A stretch of DNA of 64,000 nucleotides from Salinisphaera sp052044135 (GCF_052044135.1 NZ_JBQDYF010000007.1:118800-182799), one strand, 5' to 3'. Counted from the stretch's first letter, positions 1-8,474 are shown. Translations and numbers: made by a program. The notes: generated from the letters alone by a model not told the origin.

Positions 1-60
1 GCGCACGCGTTCCAGGTTATGCGCCAGCGCGGCGCGATCGATGGTCGCCAGCGCCCGCAT
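1..60 (-). CDS. alr: Alanine racemase, N-terminal fragment (cut by window edge)
   Basis: Only the first 20 codons lie in the window. They read MRALATIDRAALAHNLERVR, which matches the start of alanine racemases (short lead, then the 'IDxxALxHNLxxxR' opening strand and helix). The enzyme makes D-alanine for peptidoglycan with PLP. The gene follows dnaB on the same strand with a gap of about 60 bases, the usual dnaB-alr order in gammaproteobacteria. The catalytic residues are outside the window, so the call rests on the N-terminal motif plus synteny. Confidence 0.8.
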   Translation of the reverse strand, partial: MRALATIDRAALAHNLERVR

Positions 61-121
61 CAGCCGCCCCCCGATCGGCGCGACACCGGCGAACGCGGTA
101 TGAAAGGCGAATAAGACATCG

Positions 122-1477
122 CTAGTCCATGAAGTCGTCGTCGTAATGTTCCTGCAGGTTCTCGAACCGCGTGAGATGCGACAGGAAGGCCGTGCGTGCC
201 GTGCCGAGCGGGCCGTTGCGCTGCTTGCCGATGATGATCTCGGCCACGCCCTTGTCCTCGGTGTTCTCGTTATAGACCTCGTCGCGGTACACGAACATGA
301 TGACGTCCGCGTCCTGCTCGATGCCGCCGGATTCGCGCAGGTCGGACATGCGCGGGCGCTTGTTGTCGCGCTGCTCGACCTGGCGGTTGAGCTGTGACAA
401 CGCGATCACCGGCACATTGAGCTCCTTGGCCATGGCCTTGAGCTGTCGAGAGATTTCGGAAATCTCGTTGGTGCGGTTTTCCTTGGTGCCCGGCACCTGC
501 ATGAGCTGCAGATAATCGACCACGACCAGACCGATATCGTGCTCACGTTTCAGGCGACGCGCGCGGGCGCGCATCTCGGACGGCGACAGTCCGGCGGAAT
601 CATCGATGAACAGGCGGGCGTTCTCGTTCATGATGCCGATGGCGGACGTGATCTTGGGCCAGTCGTCCTCGGTCAACCGGCCGGAACGCAGCCGGGTCTG
701 ATCCACCCGGCCCCAGGACGAGATCATGCGGATCACAAGCTGTTCCGCCGGCATTTCCAGCGAGAACACCGCAACCGGCACCTTCTCCTTGATGGCGATG
801 TTCTCGACGATGTTCATCGCCAGCGACGTCTTGCCCATGGACGGGCGCCCGGCCAGGATCAGCAGGTCCGCAGCCTGCAGCCCGTTGGTCATCTTGTCGA
901 ATTCGATCAGCCCGGTCGGCACCCCCGAGAACGAGCCCTCGTGAGCCACCAGCTCCTCGATGCGATTGACCGCCTTGGTCAGCAGCGAATTGAGCCCCTG
1001 CGGGCCTTCGCTGCCCTTGCGACCCTGTTCGGCGATCTTGAAGATTTCCTGCTCGGCGACGCCCAGCACTTCCTCGGCGGTCTGGCCGGCCGGCTCGAAC
1101 GCGGTCGAGGTGATGGTGTCGCCCGCGCGGATGAGCTGGCGCATGACCGAGCGCTCGCGCACGATCTCGGCATAGGCCTTGATGTTCGCCGCGCTGGGAA
1201 TATCCGCCGCGAGATTACCGATATAGGTCGCGCCGCCGGCCTTGTCGAGCAGGCCGTTGTTACGCAGCCATTCGGTCAGCGTGACCAGGTCGCGCGGCTG
1301 GTTGGTGTCGGCCAGATCCGCCAGGCCGCGGTACAGGAGTCGGTGATCCTCGCGATAGAAATCGTTTTCGCTGATCGTCCCGGCGATGTCGTCCCAGGCT
1401 TTTTCGGACAGCAGCAAACCGCCGATCACCGATTGTTCGGCTTCGATGGAATGCGGGGGCAGCTTGGCTTCGGCCAT
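122..1477 (-). CDS. dnaB: Replicative DNA helicase DnaB
   Basis: Hexameric 5'-3' helicase that unwinds DNA at the replication fork and recruits primase. The 451-residue protein has the full DnaB layout: an N-terminal helical domain (about 1-115), a linker, and a C-terminal RecA-type ATPase. Walker A is AGRPSMGKTS at 209-218 and the Walker B aspartate sits in VVVDYLQLM near 321. The sensor stretch ALSQLNRQVEQR and the C-terminal RNGPLG region are present, and no intein or insertion is seen. It starts with ATG and follows rplI, separated from it by an intrinsic terminator, so it may be partly uncoupled from the ribosomal genes. Confidence 0.98.
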   Translation of the reverse strand: MAEAKLPPHSIEAEQSVIGGLLLSEKAWDDIAGTISENDFYREDHRLLYRGLADLADTNQPRDLVTLTEWLRNNGLLDKAGGATYIGNLAADIPSAANIKAYAEIVRERSVMRQLIRAGDTITSTAFEPAGQTAEEVLGVAEQEIFKIAEQGRKGSEGPQGLNSLLTKAVNRIEELVAHEGSFSGVPTGLIEFDKMTNGLQAADLLILAGRPSMGKTSLAMNIVENIAIKEKVPVAVFSLEMPAEQLVIRMISSWGRVDQTRLRSGRLTEDDWPKITSAIGIMNENARLFIDDSAGLSPSEMRARARRLKREHDIGLVVVDYLQLMQVPGTKENRTNEISEISRQLKAMAKELNVPVIALSQLNRQVEQRDNKRPRMSDLRESGGIEQDADVIMFVYRDEVYNENTEDKGVAEIIIGKQRNGPLGTARTAFLSHLTRFENLQEHYDDDFMD

Positions 1478-1534
1478 GGGCGCGTGGCGTTCGTGGGTAC
1501 GGGCGGCTCGCGCAGTTTACGCAAGCCGCGAGCC

Positions 1535-1563
1535 AAAAAAAAACGCCGCCCGAAGGCGGCGTT
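1535..1563 (-). terminator. Intrinsic terminator after rplI
   Basis: On the minus strand a 7-bp GC stem (CGCCGCC with GGCGGCG, extended by two A-T pairs) closes a 4-base loop and is followed directly by nine T residues. It lies between the rplI stop and the dnaB start, so it should end most ribosomal-protein transcripts and limit read-through into dnaB. Confidence 0.85.
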
Positions 1564-1588
1564 CATCGCGATCGGCAGAACCGTTGAT

Positions 1589-2194
1589 TTACGGCTCTTC
1601 GCGCTCTCCGATCGGCGCATCGGCCTCGCTGGCCGAGGCATCGGCCGGCTCGCCGGCATCCTCGACGCGCTCGCCCTCGACCTCTTCGGCCGTAGCGTCT
1701 TCTTCGGTGTTCTCGCTGATGCGCGTGGGCATGTTGATGCCCATATCGGTCTGCTGCGCGACCACGATCTCGATTTCGCAGACCACTTCGGCGTGCAGCG
1801 TCAGCTCGGCATTGTAGTAGCCGACCTGACGGATGGTGCCCTCGGTCAGCGTGACCTCGCGCGGATCCAGCTCGTGGCCTTCCTCGGCGACGACATGCGC
1901 AATCTCCTGCGGGCCGACCGAGCCGAACAGCTTGCCTTCATCACTGGCGCGCATGGCGATGGTGAAGCTCTTGTTGCGCAACTGATTGGCCCGCAGCTTG
2001 GCGCGATCCTCGCGCTCCTGCGAGGCTGCCTGCAACTCGGCCCGACGCTCTTCGAACACGGCCAGGTTGTTCCCGGTCGCCGGCAGGGCCATGCCCCGCG
2101 GGAAGAGATAGTTGCGGCCGTAGCCGGCACGCACCGAGACGGTGTCGCCGAGGTCGCCCAGATTGCGGATTTTCTGTAGCAGAATGACGTCCAC
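1589..2194 (-). CDS. rplI: 50S ribosomal protein L9 with acidic C-terminal tail
   Basis: L9 of the large ribosomal subunit binds 23S rRNA. The N-terminal motif VRAGYGRNYLFPRGMA (21-36) and the following long helix are diagnostic. The start is GTG (2194), supported by a strong AAGGAGG ribosome-binding site seven bases upstream that overlaps the rpsR stop codon. Typical L9 is about 148-150 residues. This one has 201, with an extra tail from about 158 that is rich in Glu, Asp and Ala and almost free of basic residues. The tail is unlikely to bind RNA and may be a halophile-like or lineage-specific extension. Confidence 0.97.
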   Translation of the reverse strand: MDVILLQKIRNLGDLGDTVSVRAGYGRNYLFPRGMALPATGNNLAVFEERRAELQAASQEREDRAKLRANQLRNKSFTIAMRASDEGKLFGSVGPQEIAHVVAEEGHELDPREVTLTEGTIRQVGYYNAELTLHAEVVCEIEIVVAQQTDMGINMPTRISENTEEDATAEEVEGERVEDAGEPADASASEADAPIGEREEP

Positions 2195-2206
2195 TTGAGC
2201 GCCTCC

Positions 2207-2437
2207 TTACGACGAATGACGGTCGGTATACGGCAGCAGCGCGAGGAATCGCGCACGCTTGACCGCGGTCGACAACTGACGCTGATAACGCGCCGCGGTG
2301 CCGGTGATACGGCTGGGTACGATCTTGCCGGTTTCGGTGACGTACTGCTTGAGGGTCTCGATGTCCTTGTAATCGATCTCCTCGACACCTTCAGCAGTGA
2401 ACTTGCAGAAACGGCGACGGCGGAAAAAACGGGCCAT
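2207..2437 (-). CDS. rpsR: 30S ribosomal protein S18
   Basis: 76-residue S18, which pairs with S6 on the small-subunit platform. The RFFRRRRFCKFTAEG opening, IDYKDIETLKQYV and SRITGTAARYQRQL segments are family hallmarks. It sits between rpsF and rplI, with a good AAAGGAG ribosome-binding site and 12 bases to rpsF. Length is normal. Confidence 0.98.
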   Translation of the reverse strand: MARFFRRRRFCKFTAEGVEEIDYKDIETLKQYVTETGKIVPSRITGTAARYQRQLSTAVKRARFLALLPYTDRHSS

Positions 2438-2449
2438 GGGTGTGCTCCT

Positions 2450-2821
2450 TTAGCTGGCGGCCGGGGCCTTGCGGTCCTCGGACTTGCGATCGTCCGACTT
2501 CTCGGCGTTCTTGGCCAAGGGGGACGGATCGACGTCGGCCTTGTGACGGGCGATGACAAGATGACGCAGCACGGCGTCGTTGAACCGGAACAGGTCTTCC
2601 AGTTCCTCGCGCGCGGACTGCGAGCATTCCACGTTCAGCAGCACGTAGTGCGCCTTGTGGATCTTGGTGATCGGATAGGCCAGCTGGCGGCGGCCCCAGT
2701 CCTCGTGGCGATGCACCTTGCCGCCGTCGTTTTCGACGACGCCGCGGTACTTCTCCACCATGGCCGGCACCTGTTCGCTCTGGTCCGGGTGGACCAGGAA
2801 CACGATTTCATAATGTCGCAT
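2450..2821 (-). CDS. rpsF: 30S ribosomal protein S6
   Basis: 123-residue S6. The family start MRHYEIVFLVHPDQSEQVP, the GRRQLAYPI segment and KAHYVLLNVE are present. The last 25 or so residues form a charged tail (Lys, Asp, Glu), which is common and variable in S6. It is first in the rpsF-rpsR-rplI-dnaB-alr order, has an AAAGGA ribosome-binding site, and is preceded by a recognisable sigma-70 promoter. Confidence 0.98.
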   Translation of the reverse strand: MRHYEIVFLVHPDQSEQVPAMVEKYRGVVENDGGKVHRHEDWGRRQLAYPITKIHKAHYVLLNVECSQSAREELEDLFRFNDAVLRHLVIARHKADVDPSPLAKNAEKSDDRKSEDRKAPAAS

Positions 2822-2899
2822 GATGTGTCCTTTCGGTTGAAAGCCCCCGGCGGTCGCCGTGGAGCAAGGAATCGCGACCCGTCGGCCGCGAGGCGCGCG

Positions 2900-2934
2900 A
2901 TTGTAGTCGCTTGCCCGGGCACATGCAATGTCAA
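2900..2934 (-). promoter_or_regulatory. Sigma-70 promoter of the rpsF operon
   Basis: Minus-strand -10 TACAAT (2900-2905) lies 17 bases from TTGCAT (2923-2928). A consensus TTGACA sits slightly further upstream (2929-2934). A leader of about 75 bases before rpsF contains GC-rich complementary segments that could hold an S6:S18 feedback site, but I could not fit a specific leader motif with confidence. Confidence 0.6.
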
Positions 2935-2940
2935 CCGCCG

Positions 2941-3687
2941 CTAACGACGCCGGCGTACGGTCTCGAACAACGCAACCCCGGTGGCCACCGACACGTTCAG
3001 GCTTTCCATACCGGCCGCCATGGGGATGGCAACGAGAAGGTCGCAGTGTCTAGCAGTCAGCTCGCGAATACCCTTGGCTTCGCCGCCGGCCACCCACACC
3101 ACCGGGCTCGGCAAATCGGCTTCGTAGAGCGATGTATCCGCCGTACCATCGAGACCCACCACCCAAAAGCCCTCGTCCTGCAGCCGCTTGAGCGCCCGCG
3201 ACAAATTCGTGACCGGCACGAACGGCACCCGCTCGGCGGCCCCGGCCGCCACCTTGCGTACGGACGCCGTGAGCCCCGCCGCCCGTTTGCGTGGTGCAAT
3301 CACCGCGGTCACACCGGCCGCGGCCGCGCTGCGCAGACAGGCCCCGAGGTTGTGCGGGTCCTGAACCTGGTCGAGTGCCAGAACCCAGGGATTGCCCGCG
3401 CCACGCAGCAAGCCCGGCAGCTCGGATTCCCGATATTCGCGCGGCGGTGCCACCTCGGCCACGCAGCCCTGGTGGCGTACGTCCGGCAACCATCCGTCCA
3501 GCCGTGACATGGGCGCGGTGTCGACCGGAACATCGAGAGCGACGGCGCGCGCTGCCAGTTCTTCGGCGCGACCGCTGCGCCGGCCTTCGGCAAGCCACAG
3601 CCGGCGTATCGGCCGGCCGGATTCCAGAGCCGAGACCACGGCGTGAAAGCCGCCAATCCATTCGTTGTCCGTGGGCTGCTCGCTCAT
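2941..3687 (-). CDS. rlmB: 23S rRNA 2'-O-methyltransferase RlmB (Gm2251)
   Basis: SpoU/TrmH-class (SPOUT) enzyme that methylates the ribose of G2251 in the peptidyl-transferase region. It has the N-terminal substrate-binding domain starting IGGFHAVVSALESG and three SpoU motifs: DQVQDPHNLGACLRSA, WVAGGEAKGI, and IPMAAGMESLNVSVATGV near the end. I chose the ATG at 3687 (248 residues) rather than the one at 3711, because the upstream ATG falls in the U-tract of the preceding terminator while 3687 has a GAGA-type ribosome-binding site. Other TrmH-family 2'-O-methyltransferases are possible, but the N-terminal domain and closeness to rnr favour RlmB. Confidence 0.93.
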   Translation of the reverse strand: MSEQPTDNEWIGGFHAVVSALESGRPIRRLWLAEGRRSGRAEELAARAVALDVPVDTAPMSRLDGWLPDVRHQGCVAEVAPPREYRESELPGLLRGAGNPWVLALDQVQDPHNLGACLRSAAAAGVTAVIAPRKRAAGLTASVRKVAAGAAERVPFVPVTNLSRALKRLQDEGFWVVGLDGTADTSLYEADLPSPVVWVAGGEAKGIRELTARHCDLLVAIPMAAGMESLNVSVATGVALFETVRRRR

Positions 3688-3710
3688 CGGTCCAGTCTCG
3701 CCTGCATCCA

Positions 3711-3736
3711 TTAAAAAAGCCCGGCAGCGCCGGGCT
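3711..3736 (-). terminator. Intrinsic terminator after the OmpA-like gene
   Basis: Minus-strand hairpin of seven GC pairs (GCCCGGC with GCCGGGC, loop of three) followed by six T. It ends the transcript of the upstream lipoprotein gene just before rlmB. Confidence 0.85.
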
Positions 3737-3759
3737 GTGCGATACCCTGCCCGGCCGAA

Positions 3760-4500
3760 TCAGCCGTTGCCATTGCCGGTGTTTTCATACCTGGGATTGC
3801 CAAGATCCGGCGGCGCGCTGAAGGCGGCCTTTTCGTTGCCCTTGACGATCGGCTTGATCACGATCGCCACGCGTCGATTCTTGGCCCGGCCCGCGGCTGT
3901 GGCATTCGATGCCACCGGCTCGGACTCGCCGCGCGCCCAGGTCAGTACGCGCTGCGAGTTCACGCCGCGGCTTTCCAGAAACTGTGCGACCGCATCGGCA
4001 CGTTCCTTGGACAGCTTGAGGTTGTGCTGCTTGCTACCGGTGCTGTCGGTGAACCCGACCACATGGATCGCGGTCTTTTTATAGTTCTTGAGCACACTGG
4101 CAATGCTGTTGAAGGTGTTCTGTGCGTTCGGATTCAGGGTGGCGCTGTCGACGGCGAACGATGCATCGCTGGCCACGCCGATCTTGAGCGTGTCCTGGTT
4201 CAACCGTTGGATATTGAGCTCGTTGCGCGCCCTCTGAGCGGCCAGCTTCTTGTTCAGTTCCTGCTGCTGCTTATCCATGTAATGGCCGATGCCGCCGCCC
4301 GCCAATGCGCCCAACGCGGCGCCGATCGCCGCATTCGTACCCGAACTGTCACCGAGCTGGGACCCGAGCAAGCCACCCGCGACGGCACCGATACCGCCGC
4401 CGATCTCGGCACGGCGATTCGGATTGTTGGCACAGGCACTCAGACCCAGCGCCGCGGCAACGGCCAGGGCAATGACAATAGAACTCTTGTGGCGCGACAT
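3760..4500 (-). CDS. OmpA-family lipoprotein with glycine-zipper region
   Basis: Outer-membrane lipoprotein likely tethered to peptidoglycan. The start at 4500 gives a lipoprotein signal ending in LGLSAC (acylated Cys at about 22). Next comes a glycine-zipper stretch (GGGIGAVAGGLLG ... ALAGGGIGHYMDK) and a C-terminal OmpA/MotB-type peptidoglycan-binding domain with VVGFTDSTGS and LSKERADAVAQFL, ending in GRAKNRRVAI. This architecture matches YiaD-type lipoproteins. A start at 4542 would put 14 odd residues before the signal peptide and is less likely. It lies between rnr and rlmB and has its own terminator. Confidence 0.92.
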   Translation of the reverse strand: MSRHKSSIVIALAVAAALGLSACANNPNRRAEIGGGIGAVAGGLLGSQLGDSSGTNAAIGAALGALAGGGIGHYMDKQQQELNKKLAAQRARNELNIQRLNQDTLKIGVASDASFAVDSATLNPNAQNTFNSIASVLKNYKKTAIHVVGFTDSTGSKQHNLKLSKERADAVAQFLESRGVNSQRVLTWARGESEPVASNATAAGRAKNRRVAIVIKPIVKGNEKAAFSAPPDLGNPRYENTGNGNG

Positions 4501-4545
4501 GACGGTATTTCCAATACAAATTGACAGGAAGCGGCGGCCCAACGA

Positions 4546-6837
4546 TCAGGAGCGTTTCGGTCGACGCTTGTTCGACCGCGATTTAGCCCCGCCGTTTCCA
4601 CCGCGCGGCGATTTCTTGCGGCTGCGACCGCCCGCGGGCTGGTCGTCATCGCGGTCGACCGGTTCGAAATCGATCTTGCGCTCGTCCAGGTCGACGCGGG
4701 CGACCTTGACCTTCATCTTGTCGGCCAGGCGATAGACCCGCCCCGAGCGTTCGCCGCGCAGGCAGCGCGACTGGGCATCGAAATGATAGAAGTCGCTCGA
4801 TAACGACGATACATGCACCAGGCCGGTGGCGGAAATGCCGTCGAGTTCGACGAACAGGCCGAAACCGGTGACGCCGGTCACGGTGCCGTCGAATGTCTGG
4901 CCAAGCGAATCGCGCATGTATTCGCACTTGAGCCAATCGTCGACATCGCGGGTTGCATCGTCCGCGCGCTGCTCGGCCTCGGAACAGATCTGGCCCAGCC
5001 GCTCCATGGCCGCCAGATCGTAATCGAAGTTCTTCGGCGTGCCGCGCTTTTCCAGGTGCTTGATCGCACGATGAACCAGCAGATCCGGATAGCGCCGAAT
5101 CGGCGACGTGAAGTGCGCATAGTATTCGAGCGCCAGCCCGAAGTGGCCGTCGTTGTGCGGCGAATAAACCGCGCGCTGCAGACTGCGCAGCATCACCGTC
5201 TGGATGAGGTGCCTGTCCGGACGGCCCTGCACCTGTTCGAGCAGGCGGGCGTAATCCGCAGCATCCGGGTCATTGCCGCCCGGCAACGCCAGGCCGCGTT
5301 CGGCCAGAAACGAGCGCAGATCGTCGAGCGCGCCGGCCGCCGGGCCGGCGTGTACACGATACGGCAGCGGCATCTTCTTCTTCGTGAGATAGGTTGCCGT
5401 GGCCACGTTGGCCGCGATCATGCACTCCTCGATAATACGGTGCGCGACATTGCGCTCGGCCGGCACGATGCGCGCGATCTTGCGATCTTCGTTGAAGATG
5501 ATGCGCGTGGCCTGGGTCTCGAACTCGATCGCCCCCCGTTCGCGCCGCTGCTGCAACATCGACTCGTAAAGCCCGTGCAGATCGTTCAGCGGCTTCTTCA
5601 AATCCCGATAACGCGACGGCAGGTTCTCCGGGTTGTCCAGCCAATCGGCGACCTGTTCGTACAGCAGGCGCGCGTGGGATCGGATCACCGCCGAATAGAA
5701 TTTCGACGACTTCAGCTGGCCGGCGCGATCCAGCCGCATCTCGCACACCACGGCCAGCCGGTCCACCTCCGGATTCAGCGAACACAACCCGTTGGACAGC
5801 GCCTCGGGCAGCATCGGCACGACATGATCCGGGAAATACACGGAGGTCGCCCGGCGCTGGGCTTCGGCATCAAGCGCCGAATCCTTGTCGACATAATGCG
5901 AGACGTCCGCGATCGCGACCCAGAGCTTGAAGCCGCGCTGGGTCTTGCGGGCGTAGACCGCATCGTCGAAATCGCGTGCATCGGCGCCATCGATCGTCAC
6001 GAACGGCTGATCGCGCAGGTCGACACGCCCCTTCTTGTCCGCCTCGGCCACTTGGTCGCCGCAGGCACGCGCCTGTTCGAGCGCTTCCGACGGCCATTCA
6101 TGGGGAATCCCGTGCGACCGGATGGCAATGTCGATCTCCATGCCCGGCGCCATGCGATCGCCCAGCACCTCGACCACTTCACCCACCGGCTGGCCGCGCT
6201 TGGACGGCGGCTGCGTGATACGCACGGTCACGATCTGCTCGTTCTGCGCGTCCCCACGGGCCTTGGCCGGCACGCGAATTTCGTGGCCGATGCGCGCATT
6301 GTCCGGCACCACGTGATACATGCCATTGTCTTCGACGAATCGCCCGATGACGGTGTCGTTCGCCCGTTCGAGCACCTCGGCGACCCGGCCTTCGCGCCGG
6401 CCGCGCGCGTCCCGCCCGGTCACATGCACCACGGCACGGTCGCCATGCATCACCTGACGCATCTGGCGGGGGCTCAGGAACACGTCGTCGCCTTCGGCAT
6501 CGTCGGGGATGAGAAAGCCGAAGCCATCGCGATGCCCCTGAACGCGGCCCCGCACCAGGTCCATCTTGTCGATCGGCCCGAGCGCGCCGCGGCGGTTTTC
6601 CAGCAGCTGGCCGTCGCGCAGCATGGCGCGCAGACGGTGATCGAATGCCTCGGCGGCATCACCGACCAGGGCGTAGTAGTCGGTGAGCTCGGCACGCGTC
6701 ATCGGCCGGCCTTCCGTGGCCAGGTCATCCAGTACGAGCTGTCGGCTGGGCACGGGCTGGGCGTAGCTGCCCTGCTCGGCCGAGAACTGCGGATCGCGGT
6801 CGCGCCAATCGTTCACGGGGCGTTTCTTTTCACTCAA
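4546..6837 (-). CDS. rnr: Ribonuclease R
   Basis: Processive 3'-5' exoribonuclease of the RNB family that degrades structured RNA. From the N-terminus it has a winged-helix/cold-shock region, the RNB catalytic domain with the acidic cluster GADARDFDDAV, the FPDHVVPMLPEALSNGLCSLNP stretch, a C-terminal S1 domain (GTVTGVTGFGLFVELDG) and a basic tail rich in Lys, Arg and Ser. I place the start at a TTG (6837) that begins LSEKKRPVNDW, because it has GGAG seven bases upstream. The in-frame start further upstream (6900) would run into the tRNA-Leu promoter. Length is then 763 residues, normal for RNase R. Confidence 0.95.
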   Translation of the reverse strand: MSEKKRPVNDWRDRDPQFSAEQGSYAQPVPSRQLVLDDLATEGRPMTRAELTDYYALVGDAAEAFDHRLRAMLRDGQLLENRRGALGPIDKMDLVRGRVQGHRDGFGFLIPDDAEGDDVFLSPRQMRQVMHGDRAVVHVTGRDARGRREGRVAEVLERANDTVIGRFVEDNGMYHVVPDNARIGHEIRVPAKARGDAQNEQIVTVRITQPPSKRGQPVGEVVEVLGDRMAPGMEIDIAIRSHGIPHEWPSEALEQARACGDQVAEADKKGRVDLRDQPFVTIDGADARDFDDAVYARKTQRGFKLWVAIADVSHYVDKDSALDAEAQRRATSVYFPDHVVPMLPEALSNGLCSLNPEVDRLAVVCEMRLDRAGQLKSSKFYSAVIRSHARLLYEQVADWLDNPENLPSRYRDLKKPLNDLHGLYESMLQQRRERGAIEFETQATRIIFNEDRKIARIVPAERNVAHRIIEECMIAANVATATYLTKKKMPLPYRVHAGPAAGALDDLRSFLAERGLALPGGNDPDAADYARLLEQVQGRPDRHLIQTVMLRSLQRAVYSPHNDGHFGLALEYYAHFTSPIRRYPDLLVHRAIKHLEKRGTPKNFDYDLAAMERLGQICSEAEQRADDATRDVDDWLKCEYMRDSLGQTFDGTVTGVTGFGLFVELDGISATGLVHVSSLSSDFYHFDAQSRCLRGERSGRVYRLADKMKVKVARVDLDERKIDFEPVDRDDDQPAGGRSRKKSPRGGNGGAKSRSNKRRPKRS

Positions 6838-6893
6838 AATATATCTCCATAAGCGCCCACGATACCGCAAAGGCCCAACCGCAGAAATCGTTA

Positions 6894-6922
6894 TTGACAA
6901 ACCCCGACACGGCGCCTAAATT
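6894..6922 (+). promoter_or_regulatory. Promoter of tRNA-Leu(CAG)
   Basis: Consensus -35 TTGACA (6894-6899), 17-base spacer, -10 TAAATT (6917-6922), followed by a GC-rich discriminator typical of stringently controlled stable-RNA promoters. The mature tRNA begins 12 bases after the -10. Confidence 0.8.
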
Positions 6923-6934
6923 ACGCGCTCCTCA

Positions 6935-7021
6935 GCCGAGGTGGCGGAATTGGTAGACGCGCTAGCTTCAGGTGCTAGTGAGCTAACGCTCGTGGAGGTT
7001 CAAGTCCTCTCCTCGGCACCA
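6935..7021 (+). tRNA. tRNA-Leu, anticodon CAG
   Basis: 87-base tRNA with encoded CCA. The acceptor stem GCCGAGG pairs with CCTCGGC (7011-7017), followed by A and CCA. The D-arm contains TGGTAGACG, and the anticodon loop TTCAGGT carries CAG, which reads the CUG leucine codon. The long variable arm (class II) and the GTTCAAGTC T-loop are present. Confidence 0.96.
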
Positions 7022-7032
7022 GACACAAGATC

Positions 7033-7063
7033 AAGCCGCTGATTTTTCAGCGGCTTTTCTTTT
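7033..7063 (+). terminator. Intrinsic terminator of tRNA-Leu(CAG)
   Basis: A 9-bp stem (AGCCGCTGA with TCAGCGGCT) and 4-base T loop, followed by TTTCTTTT. It is placed 12 bases after the tRNA. Confidence 0.9.
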
Positions 7064-7505
7064 GCCTGGCGTTTACGGCCGACGTCTCGGGCGCGCCTTG
7101 CGTGTCGCGGTCGGCGGCGGCCGATAACGGTAGCGATAGCCTGCCCGGCAGATCGCGCCGCGCGGATCGCTTGCGCCTGCCCACGGCTCGTAGCTTCCGC
7201 CCCGCAACCCGCCCCATCGCCGCCCGATGTTGCCCGGGGGTGCACGTACGCCAAGACCGATCTCGATTTCCGGCGTTGCCGGCCAACGACAACGTGCACG
7301 CGCCCATGCCCCCCTTGATCGTCGAGTACGGCCTTCTGAATCCGGCGCCGGCAGTGTGGCGCCGCCACCGACCCGAACGCGCGCTCGCCCATGCCGCGGC
7401 CGGCGGGCAAGCCGGCCCTTGAATCGGGCCGGTTTGCACGCACTTCAGCGCTATCACTCCTGCGGACGCCGTGCCGATGATCACCCGGCCGACCGGAACC
7501 TTGTC
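7064..7505. other. Intergenic stretch without recognisable gene
   Basis: No reading frame here resembles a known protein. The only structure seen is a GC hairpin (CCGGCCC 7412-7418 with GGGCCGG 7426-7432) with a weak T run. Confidence 0.5.
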
Positions 7506-8474
7506 ATGAACCACGGCGATCCGACCCAGGGCGCGCTGGCGTTGCTGTTTGTGAATGTGTTCGCCGAGCAGATGGGCGTGCCGGTGCCTTCCTACCCGGC
7601 GTTGCTCGTGGCCGGATCGCTGGCGTCACCGACGTTCGGCGATGCCGGCTATCTGGCGGTGGTCTGGCTGGTCGCCATGATCGCCTGTGAGCTGGCCGAC
7701 AGCCTCTGGTACGGCGTCGGCCGTCGTTACGGGCACTGGTCAATGGCGCAGGTATGCCGCGTGTCGCTCGAGCCGGATACCTGCATCCGAAAAAACCGCA
7801 ATCTTTACCTGCGCGTCGGGCCGAAGCTGCTGATCGTGGCCAAGATCGTGCCCGGGCTGGGGGCCTTGTGCACACTCATGGCCGGGGCAACGCGCACCCG
7901 GTATCTGACGTTCCTGTTGTTCGACGGCATCGGCTCCGCGGTCTGGGTGAGCTCCGGGCTCGTGCTGGGCATCATCTTCCAGCGCGCCATCCTGGCGACC
8001 CTGGCATGGCTTGAGACCTATGTGATCCAGGGGGCTTTCATCATCGCCGCGGCGCTGTTTGTATTCATTGGGTGGAAGGTGTGGCGACGGCACCGGTTCC
8101 TGCAACAAAGCCGTCTGATCCCGCGCGTGAATATCGATGAGTTGCGGGCGATGCAGGCCGACACGCCGCAGCTGCGGATCGTGGATGTGCGCGAGCCCAG
8201 CGTGGTGGCGCACTCCATTCCCGGCGCCATCCCGATTCCACTGGATGCGCCGGTCGGGCGGTCCATGCCGGGCAACACCGACGCCGACACCCCGATCGTG
8301 GTGTTCTGCGCCTGTCCCAACGAAGTATCGGCGGCCCTGGTCGCACTCAGGCTGCAGGCCGCCGGCTATCACAATACCTACGCCTTGCTGGGCGGGTTCG
8401 AGGCCTGGCAGGAAAGCGTCGGTACCACCGAGCCCGTTCGCGCCTGCGCCGTGCAGCCCGACCCCGCGCATTAG
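7506..8474 (+). CDS. DedA-family membrane protein fused to a rhodanese domain
   Basis: The N-terminal part (about 1-205) is a DedA/SNARE-associated membrane domain: the opening FVNVFAEQMGVPVPSYPALLVAG, several hydrophobic segments, and the re-entrant-type GPKLLIVAKIVPGLGALCTLMAG. DedA proteins are thought to act as proton-coupled or lipid-scramblase-like transporters. The C-terminal part (about 205-315) is a rhodanese domain (LRIVDVREPS) with the presumed active-site cysteine in VVFCACPNEVSAA. The ATG at 7506 opens the family-typical N-terminus; upstream codons in frame do not look like protein. The gene stands alone. The natural substrate of such fusions is not known to me. Confidence 0.9.
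   Translation: MNHGDPTQGALALLFVNVFAEQMGVPVPSYPALLVAGSLASPTFGDAGYLAVVWLVAMIACELADSLWYGVGRRYGHWSMAQVCRVSLEPDTCIRKNRNLYLRVGPKLLIVAKIVPGLGALCTLMAGATRTRYLTFLLFDGIGSAVWVSSGLVLGIIFQRAILATLAWLETYVIQGAFIIAAALFVFIGWKVWRRHRFLQQSRLIPRVNIDELRAMQADTPQLRIVDVREPSVVAHSIPGAIPIPLDAPVGRSMPGNTDADTPIVVFCACPNEVSAALVALRLQAAGYHNTYALLGGFEAWQESVGTTEPVRACAVQPDPAH

Noticed and set aside
539..2179. Long plus-strand frame opposite dnaB and rplI
   Set aside because: It is antisense to two well-conserved genes, spans their junction, and has no recognisable domain; a product of high GC content.
4813..6852. 679-codon plus-strand frame opposite rnr
   Set aside because: Antisense to a conserved RNase R gene, with composition typical of a reverse-frame shadow.
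7110..7130. GCCGATAA string that could be a sigma-28 -10 box
   Set aside because: No TAAA at the required 15-base spacing and no gene follows.
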